Below, piece after piece: positions 45,948 through 53,499 of a stretch of DNA of 64,000 nt. The notes beneath the pieces were generated by a model. The model did no database searches. It was given only the letters and a program-made list of their open reading frames with translations, and was not told the DNA's origin. Origin of the DNA: Trinickia dabaoshanensis (GTDB taxonomy: Bacteria > Pseudomonadota > Gammaproteobacteria > Burkholderiales > Burkholderiaceae); NCBI RefSeq assembly GCF_002879885.1, contig NZ_PNYA01000010.1, positions 62,001 to 126,000 of the forward strand. The letters are read 5' to 3'. A program made the translations under genes and the position numbers. The first letter of the stretch is position 1, and each line of letters opens with the position of its first letter.

Positions 45948-46601
45948 TCATTCCAGCAACTGGCGCATATCCGCAGCGAGTGTCTGCGCGTCCACGCCGC
46001 TGTCTTCGAGCACGCGGACGGCACCACTGCGGTCGAACAGGAAGACATTGCCGTTGTGCATGATGGTCTCGTCGCCTGGCTTTCCGGACGGGCCCGCGAC
46101 GACTTTCATCTGGCTCGCCGCCGCCCTGAGTTCGTCCGGCGTGCCGCGCAGTCCCAGAAAGCGCGGATCGAACCCGGTCACCCACTTCGCCAGGACGGGC
46201 AACGTGTCGCGCATCGGATCGGCGGTCACGAACAGCACTTGCACCTGATCGGCTTCCGTTCCGAGAAGCTGCATGGCGCGCGCGAGCTGGGCCATCGTCG
46301 CCGGGCACTCGTCCGGGCAGTGTGTATAGCCGAAGAACAGGGCAATCACCTTGCCGCGGAAGTCCGTGAGCGTACGGCGCCTGCCGGTGTGATCGGTCAT
46401 CGCGACCGTCAAAGTCATCGGGGCGCCGCTGATGTCAGTGCCCTTGAAAACCGGCTTCCGACTGCATGCGAACAGGAGCATTGCCGCAGGTACGACCAGG
46501 AGCCGGTGCAACGCGGCGCGCCGGGTGTCGAAGCGTATCGGGTGGATGACGCGCCGCGGCTCGCGGTCGCGGGATCGAGGCGAAAAGATGAACGATGTCA
46601 T
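45948..46601 (-). CDS. SCO-family copper chaperone, lipoprotein
   Basis: A 217-residue SCO1/SenC protein. A lipobox-like LLFACS (Cys46) suggests lipid anchoring. The copper site comprises Cys95 and Cys99 (CPDEC) and a His (IMHNGN, about 182). It probably delivers copper to cytochrome oxidase or, in this context, handles periplasmic copper stress. A GAGGAAC site precedes the ATG. Upstream lies a cytochrome c gene. Confidence 0.9.
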   Translation of the reverse strand: MTSFIFSPRSRDREPRRVIHPIRFDTRRAALHRLLVVPAAMLLFACSRKPVFKGTDISGAPMTLTVAMTDHTGRRRTLTDFRGKVIALFFGYTHCPDECPATMAQLARAMQLLGTEADQVQVLFVTADPMRDTLPVLAKWVTGFDPRFLGLRGTPDELRAAASQMKVVAGPSGKPGDETIMHNGNVFLFDRSGAVRVLEDSGVDAQTLAADMRQLLE

Positions 46602-46612
46602 GAAGTTCCTCG

Positions 46613-47071
46613 TCAGCGCGCTTCTGGCGGAAACGGCTCCCGCCGGCTTTCCGTACGCTGGAAAGCTCTCTGCTCAGGCGTCCACATGGTCTTGATGTAT
46701 TCGATCACGCTGCGAATCTCGAGTGGTGTCAGTTGGGTGCCGAAAGACGGCATGGTCAGGCAGCTCGTCTTGTTGAACGGATCGCGCCAGCCGTCGTGGA
46801 CGAGCCGGTAGAGCATGCCGTCACCATGCTTCCATGTGTGGCCGCTCGCGTTGTGCGGCGGTGGGGGCATCTCCCCTAGTGCGTCCGGCCGCTCCCAGTT
46901 TGGCGCCCCTTCGCCGTGGACGCCGTGGCAGGAAGCGCAGTTCTGCCGGTAAATCGCTCGGCCGGCCGTGATCTGGTCGAGACCTCGCGAAAGCGCAGGC
47001 GTCGCACCGGCGTCGGCCCAGGACGCGAGCGCGAGCAATCCAGCTGCGGCGGCACGCGACGTCTTAACCAT
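46613..47071 (-). CDS. Exported class I cytochrome c
   Basis: A 152-residue protein. The signal peptide ends near SWADAGA. The heme site is CASCHG (Cys-x-x-Cys-His), and a possible axial Met occurs in SCLTMPSFGTQL, with the typical end helix EIRSVIEYIKTMW. It carries electrons, probably to or from the neighbouring redox proteins. The start at 47071 overlaps the BNR-repeat gene stop by 8 bases. Confidence 0.88.
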   Translation of the reverse strand: MVKTSRAAAAGLLALASWADAGATPALSRGLDQITAGRAIYRQNCASCHGVHGEGAPNWERPDALGEMPPPPHNASGHTWKHGDGMLYRLVHDGWRDPFNKTSCLTMPSFGTQLTPLEIRSVIEYIKTMWTPEQRAFQRTESRREPFPPEAR

Positions 47072-47963
47072 CGAGTCGCTCCCACGTGCCGGCGTGGTCC
47101 CGGCTGCGATATACCGCTGCGCCTCCGGCCGCATAGAGCACGCCGTCCGGCGTGACCAGCAACGCAGTAAGCGCCGGGCCGGGGGCATTGAGACGTGTCC
47201 ATTGTTCGCCGCCATTCGAGCTCAGCAGGATTTCCTTGCCCGTCGCCGCATAGATCTGCTGCGGCTGTCGCGGATCGTAGGCGACGGCGTTCACCTTGCC
47301 GTCTAGCCCGCCGGCATTGCGCCAGCCGCAGAAACAGTCCATCGAGCGCCGCACGCCGCTGGCTGTCGCCGCGAACAGCCAGCCAGTCTGCATGCTGCCG
47401 GGCATGTTTGAGTGAATGAGCTGCAGGATGGCTTCTCGCGGCCCCCGATCCATCAACCGCCAATTCAGGCCGCCTTGTCGGCTTCGGAAGATTCCGCGTC
47501 CGGCCACATAGACGTATACCGTGTCGGCCTGATCGGCATGCACGGCCACTGTTTCGACGGAACGGCCCGGCAACCCTGCGTTGCGACCTTCCCAGCTTCG
47601 GCCGTCGTTTCCGCTTCGCAGGACCCCGAGGCCCGGCCCGCCTACATAGACGAGACCGGCTTGCCGTGCCGTCGTCGCCATGGCGGAAATGCGGCCGTGC
47701 GCGCCGGGTGGCAATGCGATCCGCGTCCAGTGCAGACCGTCGTCGGCGCTCCGGTAGAGCGTTTCGGCGGTGGCCTTCAATAGCACGTGATTCTGCGCAT
47801 CGAACCCCAGTGCGACGATCGGGGCGCTCGTCGTATGGGAGGCATCCGCATTCGCGGCGTGGCAGGTAAGCAAACCGACGAGGACGGCGACGGCGCCCGC
47901 GGCGCCGGACAGCATCTTGCGCCGCGCCGGGACGGGGCGCGGACGACTTTCATGGCATGTCAT
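47064..47963 (-). CDS. Exported BNR/YCF48-type beta-propeller protein
   Basis: A 299-residue exported protein with repeated Asp-box-like elements (YRSADDGLHWTRI, LRSGNDGRSWEGRN, FRSRQGGLNWRLMD, LLSSNGGEQWTRL and YRSRDHAGTWERL). Such propellers resemble sialidase/sortilin Asp-box repeats and YCF48 assembly factors. A CFCGW motif adds cysteines. The start at 47963 (MTCHESR) follows GTGGAGTTC. Its role is not known; its context suggests assembly of copper or heme proteins. Confidence 0.8.
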   Translation of the reverse strand: MTCHESRPRPVPARRKMLSGAAGAVAVLVGLLTCHAANADASHTTSAPIVALGFDAQNHVLLKATAETLYRSADDGLHWTRIALPPGAHGRISAMATTARQAGLVYVGGPGLGVLRSGNDGRSWEGRNAGLPGRSVETVAVHADQADTVYVYVAGRGIFRSRQGGLNWRLMDRGPREAILQLIHSNMPGSMQTGWLFAATASGVRRSMDCFCGWRNAGGLDGKVNAVAYDPRQPQQIYAATGKEILLSSNGGEQWTRLNAPGPALTALLVTPDGVLYAAGGAAVYRSRDHAGTWERLDG

Positions 47964-48228
47964 CCAAGAACTCCACGAAAAACGGTCGATCTGCCGACGA
48001 TCCCTTGTGCGTCGGAATCGTGCCGTGACATCGCCTGCGACGATCGATCGGCAAATCAGATTCGGCACGGCGCGCGGGTTTTCCGCTCGCGCGCGGGTTC
48101 GGGCAAACATGGCTGTTCCGCAGCGATGGGACGCGGCGAATGGCGTACCTCGGGTACGGCGATCGTCAAGGATGAACCTACGCCAGATGACGACGGCACG
48201 TCAGCGCCACGCTACGGAAGGCGTGAGG

Positions 48229-48570
48229 TCAGGCGAGTCGAGGTGGGCGCAGAAGCGTCTGCGGGAAGTCCTGCAGGACGAAATGTGCAGCGATTCGGGG
48301 GTATTTGAAGCGCTGGTACGGGGAATCCAGGAGGCCGGCTGCAGTGCTGAACACCGGCACCGTGAGGCCGCATGCCGCAGCGGCTTTGCAGAGTTGGCCG
48401 GTCGGCGCATGGCGAGTAGCATCCGACCGCTGGCAACTCGTCATCATCGCCATCGCATCCAACGTCGCATGGGCGGGGCATGCCTGCGGCGCTGACCATG
48501 ACGTGCCCGTTTGCGCCAGGAAGGCGACGCAAACCAGCAGCGGCAGGAGGAAGCGTAGTGTGGCGCGCAT
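48229..48570 (-). CDS. Small exported Cys protein with C-terminal RPP motif (paralogue D)
   Basis: A 113-residue protein with signal peptide (MRATLRFLLPLLVCVAFLAQ), several cysteines (PQACPAH, MTSCQR and GQLCKAAAACG) and the ending DFPQTLLRPPRLA. It starts the minus-strand cluster that continues through the propeller, cytochrome c, SCO, TlpA and DsbD genes. Its ending matches the RPP pattern of the other small proteins. The start at 48570 is chosen for the signal peptide; an alternative ATG at 48603 is in frame. Confidence 0.65.
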   Translation of the reverse strand: MRATLRFLLPLLVCVAFLAQTGTSWSAPQACPAHATLDAMAMMTSCQRSDATRHAPTGQLCKAAAACGLTVPVFSTAAGLLDSPYQRFKYPRIAAHFVLQDFPQTLLRPPRLA

Positions 48571-48959
48571 GACGACGTTTAGAGGGGAGCCCAATCGGAC
48601 CATAGACAGGCTCAATATATCAAAACTGAGCGCGCCGTCCACCGGTATCACCACGTTGCGGGAAATCCAGGTCGTTGGGCAAGTGCACCTAGCACCACTA
48701 TCCCGCCCCTCGATCAGCCCTTGATGTGTCCCCCAAGGCGCACTGGAAGGTTGGTTGTGACCGGCGCGCAAGCGTATGCCGAGCTCCCCATCTGACTGCG
48801 GAGCTCGGCCAATATGGCACTGCACGTTTGACAGGGGGCCGCATGGCGAGTGGTGGGCCGGTGCCTTGCACAAATACGCTGGCGCGAATTTTGTGCATTA
48901 CCCCTGCTGAAATGTCAAAGCGGTCATATGGAATTTTGGTCACGCCCCGGGAAAATACC
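48571..48959. other. Gene-free divergent interval
   Basis: About 390 bases between the minus-strand cluster and cueR. It holds an 8-bp perfect inverted repeat (TGCACAAA at 48867-48874 and TTTGTGCA at 48890-48897), possibly an operator. No protein was recognised. Confidence 0.45.
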
Positions 48960-48990
48960 TTGACATTCCAGTCATTGGATCGTCTAGATT
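48960..48990 (+). promoter_or_regulatory. CueR-type promoter upstream of cueR
   Basis: -35 TTGACA (48960-48965), a 19-bp spacer with TTCC-N7-GGA...GTC, and -10 TAGATT (48985-48990). The layout is that of MerR-family activated promoters; it would make cueR autoregulated. Confidence 0.75.
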
Positions 48991-49079
48991 GAAATCGTAT
49001 GAAATGTGGGGCGTCCCGCTCATCAGGAGATGATGAAGGTCGCATCGTGGACGGGAATACGGCAATATCGAGGTGTGCC

Positions 49080-49565
49080 ATGAACATCGGGCAGGCTGCC
49101 AACGCATCGGGCGTTTCCGCCAAGATGATCCGCTACTACGAGAGCATTAATCTCGTGCAAGCAGTCGGACGAACTGAAGGTGGATACCGAATCTACGGAC
49201 AGAACGATGTCCAGGTGCTGCGCTTCATTCATCAAGCACGCACGCTTGGCTTTCCGATCGAACAGATTCGGCACCTGCTCGCGCTCTGGCAGGATCGCGA
49301 CCGTGCGAGCGCGGAGGTCAAGCAGATTGCCATGCAGCATATCGCCGAACTCGATGCGCGGATCGAGGAGTTTCGCGAGATGCGCGGGGCGCTCGCATAC
49401 CTTGCTAGCCATTGCGCAGGTGATGAGCGGCCGGCATGCCCGATTCTCGAATCGATTGGCGGCGATCAAGACGCTCGGAAACTCGCCCATCGACACGCGC
49501 GTCTTTCAGCAACGCCAGCCTCGCCGAACTCCCACAACCGAGCGTCGGGAGCCGAAATCGCTTAA
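49080..49565 (+). CDS. cueR: MerR-family copper-responsive regulator CueR
   Basis: A 161-residue regulator that activates copper-efflux promoters. The N-terminal winged helix (MNIGQAANASGVSAKMIRYY) and coiled coil (about 75-110) precede the metal-binding loop. Cys112 and Cys120 are separated by seven residues (CAGDERPAC), the Cu(I)-binding arrangement of CueR in E. coli numbering. The tail after about 135 is longer than usual and not conserved. The ATG at 49080 is preferred over 48999 because homology begins there. Its likely targets are the three 19-bp-spacer promoters at 19004, 48960 and 53342. Confidence 0.93.
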   Translation: MNIGQAANASGVSAKMIRYYESINLVQAVGRTEGGYRIYGQNDVQVLRFIHQARTLGFPIEQIRHLLALWQDRDRASAEVKQIAMQHIAELDARIEEFREMRGALAYLASHCAGDERPACPILESIGGDQDARKLAHRHARLSATPASPNSHNRASGAEIA

Positions 49566-49586
49566 CCAGATCTTGAGGACCGGATC

Positions 49587-49949
49587 GTGAAGTGGATGGT
49601 CAAACTGGTGCTGAGTTTTCTGATCGCGTGGCTGCCCGTCGCGGGCTTCACGGCGCCAGCACTGCTTTGCCCGGGTCATTCGTCGCCTGTCTCCACTTCG
49701 CAGGTCGTGGCGTCCTACATGACAGCGCCGATGACCGATATGCATGCCGCCGCGCCTGGCGCGTCGCAGCACCATCAGCCCAGCTGTCAAAGCAGCGCGG
49801 GTATGCTGTCCTGCGCCATTCTCGCGATTCCCTCGGAGACGTCTATTCCCGTCCCCGCGACGTCTTCGTCCACGTACGCGCACCGCAACACCCCCCTGGC
49901 ATCGCAGTTCATTCCTGAGCTGCCTCAACGCCCGCCGCAAGCGCTCTAA
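49587..49949 (+). CDS. Small exported Cys/His/Met protein with C-terminal RPP motif (paralogue E)
   Basis: A 120-residue protein with signal peptide (KLVLSFLIAWLPVAGFTA), metal-binding type residues (LLCPGHSS, MTAPMTDMHAAAPG, HHQPSCQ and LSCAILAI) and the end FIPELPQRPPQAL. It is the gene after cueR and before the DUF2933 gene. It shares the RPP ending with four other small exported proteins in the window. Confidence 0.7.
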   Translation: MKWMVKLVLSFLIAWLPVAGFTAPALLCPGHSSPVSTSQVVASYMTAPMTDMHAAAPGASQHHQPSCQSSAGMLSCAILAIPSETSIPVPATSSSTYAHRNTPLASQFIPELPQRPPQAL

Positions 49950-49993
49950 CTCCCCGCTGTCTCCCGATCGGACACCGCAGTCGCGGTTCGATC

Positions 49994-50150
49994 GTGCTCG
50001 CCATTACGCGTCGGTTTGACGATTTCGCGACGAACGCGGGGGCGCCCGCGATGCAGATGCACGGCGAAATGATGAAGGTGATGGGCGACATCATGCTCAA
50101 GTACGCCGACAAGATCCAGACCATAGCAACGAAATTACCTGGCGTCCGCG
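49994..50150 (+). pseudogene. Remnant of Met-rich protein C-terminal helix
   Basis: The frame contains APAMQMHGEMMKVMGDIMLK followed by YADKIQTIATK, close to the end of the Met/Gly-rich protein at 42769 (MLMHADMLQAMSNIMRKYAD). No signal peptide precedes it, and the open frame runs on into the start of the DUF2933 gene, which argues against a functional full-length product. Confidence 0.5.
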
Positions 50151-50195
50151 TGACGCGGATCGTTGAACAGCTTTCGAATCTCGAGGAGTCTCATC

Positions 50196-50444
50196 ATGAA
50201 ATGCACGAAAACCATGCTTGTTACGGGTGCCGCCGTGCTTGCCGTTCTGGCAGGCGCCTATTTTGCTTTGCCGCAGTTCCGCGCGCTCATCGTAAGTGCG
50301 GGACCGTACTTGCTGTTCCTGCTTTGTCCGCTGTCGATGCTCTTCATGATGAAAAGCATGAACTCGCATAGCGATCGCCGATCGTCGTCGGACGACTCGG
50401 AAAACGGCCGTCAGCCTTCGAACGAGTCGCATCTGAAGCGCTGA
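50196..50444 (+). CDS. DUF2933 membrane protein
   Basis: An 82-residue protein with two hydrophobic helices (about 7-26 and 33-53) and the DUF2933 core YLLFLLCPLSMLFMMKSMNS with Cys and Met clusters, then a polar Ser/Asp/His tail. DUF2933 genes are common in copper clusters but uncharacterised. GAGGAG precedes the ATG at 50196. The shorter, possibly truncated relative lies at 42451. Confidence 0.8.
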   Translation: MKCTKTMLVTGAAVLAVLAGAYFALPQFRALIVSAGPYLLFLLCPLSMLFMMKSMNSHSDRRSSSDDSENGRQPSNESHLKR

Positions 50445-50605
50445 CCGGCGGCGTCGGAAGCCGAGGCGAATGCGCGCCGCATGTCATCGCGTCACGGCTT
50501 CGTCGCCGGCACCGCCATCGCGGGCGTCGCTGGCTGGCTGCGCACCAGGCATCGGACGCGACATACGAACGTATCGCCGGCGCACGCCGGCTACAGGACC
50601 GCAAG

Positions 50606-51506
50606 ATGGAAACCAGTATTTTCTTCGGGGGGCGGTCATCGCCGCGTTTATGGCCGGCATGCTCGCGTTGTTCGCGCCGTGCTGCATCTCTGTCATGCTG
50701 CCGGCCTATTTCGCCAGTTCGTTTCAGAATCACCGCAAGCTGGTGGCGATGAGTTTCGTGTTCGCGGCCGGGGTGGCGACCATCATCCTGCCATTGGTCA
50801 TGGGGGCGGTCGCGCTACGGCAGCTCTTTGTTTCGCGCCACCTGTTCGTGTATCTGGCCGGCGGTCTCGTGATGATCGGCATGGCAGGTTTCACGTTGCT
50901 GGGCGGCAAGCTGCAACTGCCAATACCCGGTCGTCGCGCGACGACGCACGCGGGGCCGCTCGGCATCTACTCGCTCGGTATGTTCTCGGGTGTCGCCAGC
51001 TCGTGCTGCGCACCGGTGCTCGCCGGCGTGATCGCATTGTCGAGCGTCGCTCCGTCCGTTGCGCTCGCGATGGGGCTCGGGGGGCGTACGTGTTCGGCAT
51101 GGTGGCGCCATTGTTCGTCGTTTCGCTGTTGTGGGATCGAATCGACTGGCGGTCGAGCGGACTGTTTCGCACGAGGCATATCACGTGGCGGATTGGTTCG
51201 CTGCAACGTACATTGTCAGCGTCGATGCTCGCAAGCGGGCTGCTGCTCGCCGTGATGGGCACGGCTACTGTGTGGATCGCGTTCGCCGACCAATCGATGC
51301 CTGCGCCGAGTCACTGGGCGCTGATGCTGTCGGTCAGGTTGCAGCACCTCGGCGAGCTCATCACGACCGCCCTTTCGGTAGTTCCGAACTGGGCGGCCGC
51401 ACTGGGCCTCGTGATCGCGGTAAGTGCGCTGGCCGTGCGAGCGCGCGCAGTGGCATGGCCGGGAGCAGCAAGAGAAGCAAGGCAACATGCAACAACCGAA
51501 GCGTAA
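50606..51506 (+). pseudogene. CcdA-like thiol/cytochrome c biogenesis membrane protein with two frameshifts
   Basis: Restoring one base at each of two G6 runs, near 50627 and near 51079, gives a continuous 300-residue membrane protein starting METSIFFGG. It continues with AVIAAFMAGMLALFAPCCIS, SGVASSCCAPVLAGV and GAYVFGMVAPLFVVSLLWDR. The paired cysteines in FAPCC and SSCC mark a CcdA-type electron carrier. The summed length (901 + 2 = 903 bases) is divisible by three, which supports two missing bases. Decay and sequencing undercall are both possible. Confidence 0.75.
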
Positions 51507-51523
51507 CTAACGCGGAGGAGAAC

Positions 51524-52198
51524 ATGAAACAGATACACGCAAAGCCTGTCCCGGAAGGCCAAACCGGATCTCGGCGAGTGCTCGTGCTGTCGGTTGCCCT
51601 GGCGATCTTGATCGCGCTGGTGGCGGCGATCTTCTGGGTGCATGCGCAGCAGGAAGAGGGGCTTGGCGGCCCGTTCGGCCAACTCGCCGGCAAGTATCGG
51701 TTTCAGGTAGGCAATCCTGGCCCGGGGCAAATTGCACCGCCGATTCGGTTGATGAGCGCTACCGGCAACGCCTTCGACCTGACCAGCCTGCGCGGCAAAT
51801 CCGTGCTGCTGTATTTCCAGGAAGGCGTGACGTGCCAACCTTGCTGGGATCAGGCGAAAGACATCGCGGCCCACTTTGACCAGTTCCGCTCTCTTGGCGT
51901 CGATGCAGTCGCCACGATTGCATCGGATCCCGCAGATGTGCTGAAGCAAAAAGCAACCGACATGTCGTTGTCGTACCCGGTGCCTTCCGACACCGATCTT
52001 GCTGTGTCGTCGGCCTATCACGCGAACGGCTACGGGATGATGGGACGCAGTCGAGATGGCCACACGTTCGTGCTCGTCGGTCCCGATGGGCGGATCCGGT
52101 GGCGCGCGGATTGCGGTGTCGCCCCGGACTATACGATGTACCTGCCGATCGCCAACCTGATCGCCGACATGCGGCAAGGCATGCGGAACGCAGGGTGA
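51524..52198 (+). CDS. Membrane-anchored thioredoxin-like redoxin (AhpC/TSA type)
   Basis: A 224-residue protein with an N-terminal anchor (about 20-42), then a redoxin fold: VGNPGPGQIAPPIRLMSATG, an active-site motif GVTCQPCWDQA with Cys pair, and GHTFVLVGPDGRIRWRADCG. It fits periplasmic TlpA/redoxin proteins. Start 51524 follows GGAGGAG, 18 bases after the end of the CcdA-like gene, so it probably receives electrons from that protein. Confidence 0.85.
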   Translation: MKQIHAKPVPEGQTGSRRVLVLSVALAILIALVAAIFWVHAQQEEGLGGPFGQLAGKYRFQVGNPGPGQIAPPIRLMSATGNAFDLTSLRGKSVLLYFQEGVTCQPCWDQAKDIAAHFDQFRSLGVDAVATIASDPADVLKQKATDMSLSYPVPSDTDLAVSSAYHANGYGMMGRSRDGHTFVLVGPDGRIRWRADCGVAPDYTMYLPIANLIADMRQGMRNAG

Positions 52199-52205
52199 GG
52201 CGGAT

Positions 52206-52394
52206 ATGAGATCGCTACGAGTTACTGTGCTGACGCAGGAAGATTGCGCGTCCTGCACCGACGCCATCGCGATACTCGGCCGCCTCTCAGCCGAGTATCC
52301 ATTGGCGATTGAAACTGTATCTTTTCAGTCCGCGGAAGGCGAAACGCTTGCCGTCAAGGGGGGCATCCACTTTCCGCCAGGCGTTCTTACCGTT
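52206..52394 (+). pseudogene. Thioredoxin-like fragment joined to a methyltransferase fragment
   Basis: The frame MRSLRVTVLTQEDCASCTDA and EGETLAVKGGIHFPPGVL reads as a small glutaredoxin/thioredoxin-like protein with active-site CASC. Homology ends at about 52390, where the sequence changes frame into a methyltransferase-like segment. It starts 8 bases after the redoxin gene. The normal end of the protein is lost. Confidence 0.6.
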
Positions 52395-53119
52395 TCGCCG
52401 CGCCGAAGCGCTGGCGCGAGTGGGCGGGCGCGGGCCTCGTCCAAGCATTCATCGTCGCGCTGTATGCCGAGATGTACGGCTTTCCGCTCACGATCTATCT
52501 GCTGTCGGGATTCCTCGGTATCGATATCCAGCGCACTCCGTTCGCAGGGCATCTGTGGGCGATCCTGTTCTCTCACCCGAAGGATTTCACGCCGGTATGG
52601 ACGACCGAGCTGGGCTACATGGCCGGGCTCAAGCCGGAATTCGACAAGCGCAACACGAAGATCATCGGACTCTCCGTCGACCCCGTCAGCGATCACCAGC
52701 GATGGGTGAAGGACATCGAGGAAACGCAGGGTCACGCGATCAACTATCCGCTGATTGGCGATGTCGACCTGGCAGTCGCGAAGCTGTACGACATGATCCA
52801 TCCGAACGCGAGCGGCGGGCCGCGCACCGCGGTCGACAACGCGACCGTGCGCTCGGTGTTCATCGTCGGGCCGGACAAGAAGGTCAAGGCGATGTTCGTG
52901 TATCCGATGAGCGCGGGCCGCAATTTCGACGAGGTGCTGCGCCTGCTCGATTCGCTGCAGCTGAACGCGAAGCACACGGTCGCGACGCCGGTGAACTGGA
53001 AGCCGGGTGACGAGGTCATCATTCCGACCTCGGTGTCGGACGACGACGCGAAGAAGAAGTATCCGCAGGGCTTCAAGACCCTGAAGCCGTACCTGCGCTA
53101 CGTGAAGCAGCCTGGCTAG
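52395..53119 (+). pseudogene. Chimera of methyltransferase N-terminal fragment and 1-Cys peroxiredoxin, catalytic Cys replaced
   Basis: The open frame first reads PKRWREWAGAGLVQAFIVAL then YAEMYGFPLTIYLLSGFLGI, the start of an isoprenylcysteine methyltransferase-like membrane protein. At about 52555 it changes within GHLWAILFSHPKDFTPV to a Prx6-type peroxiredoxin that continues to 53119 (IIGLSVDPVSDHQRW, DNATVRSVFIVGPDKKVKAM, PVNWKPGDEVIIPT). The peroxiredoxin lost its N-terminus, and the peroxidatic Cys position in PVxTTELG is Trp (TGG at 52598-52600). An ATG at 52472 would give 215 residues. The chimera is unlikely to be an active peroxidase. Confidence 0.75.
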
Positions 53120-53499
53120 AGCGGTATGGGTGGGCCGCAGAGACTGCTTCGCGGCCCCGCTCGAAACCGGTTCTATCGACGATGCGCCGAGGCGTAATTT
53201 AACGGCATGCGCCTCGCGTGCGCTGTGCCAGGACTTCGAGGGATAAAGCGGTCGTTCGCCCAGGAGCCGCCGTCGCAAGTCGGCAAGCCGATCAATAGAT
53301 GGTGAAACGCTTTCGCTTCACGGTGATTTTAACCGGCAGGCTTGACGTTCCCATTGCTGGAGTGTCTATCCTGTATTGAGCGGAAGTCCCGCGCGTCGCG
53401 GGAGGACTCCGCGGCACCCCGATTCCGGTCGGTGGCGGTGCCGGTCGCGCGGTCCGACTGAATCAGGTCGCCCGATGCACATTGATGGAGGTAGCCTCA
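53120..53499. other. Intergenic region with hairpin and CueR-type promoter
   Basis: No protein was recognised. It holds a possible terminator hairpin (GGGCCGC at 53132 and GCGGCCC ending 53157) and, further on, the CueR-type promoter at 53342 that precedes the second copper ATPase gene. Confidence 0.55.
53342..53372 (+). promoter_or_regulatory. CueR-type promoter for the second copper ATPase gene
   Basis: -35 TTGACG (53342-53347), a 19-bp spacer with TTCC-N7-GGA...GTC, and -10 TATCCT (53367-53372), 127 bases upstream of the ATPase start at 53500. Same layout as the promoters at 19004 and 48960. Confidence 0.78.

Noticed and set aside
44057..46063. Very long plus-strand open frame (668 codons) opposite the DsbD/TlpA/SCO genes
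   Set aside because: All three minus-strand genes underneath have clear catalytic motifs; this frame is Arg/Gln/Glu-rich low-complexity and has none.
48999..49079. Upstream ATG at 48999 as the cueR start
   Set aside because: It begins only 9 bases after the -10 of the promoter at 48960 and adds 27 residues with no MerR homology; the winged helix starts at 49080.
50620..51085. Programmed ribosomal frameshifting at the G6 runs of the CcdA-like gene
   Set aside because: Two separate G6 sites would both be needed and no stimulatory structure is obvious; missing bases or decay is simpler.
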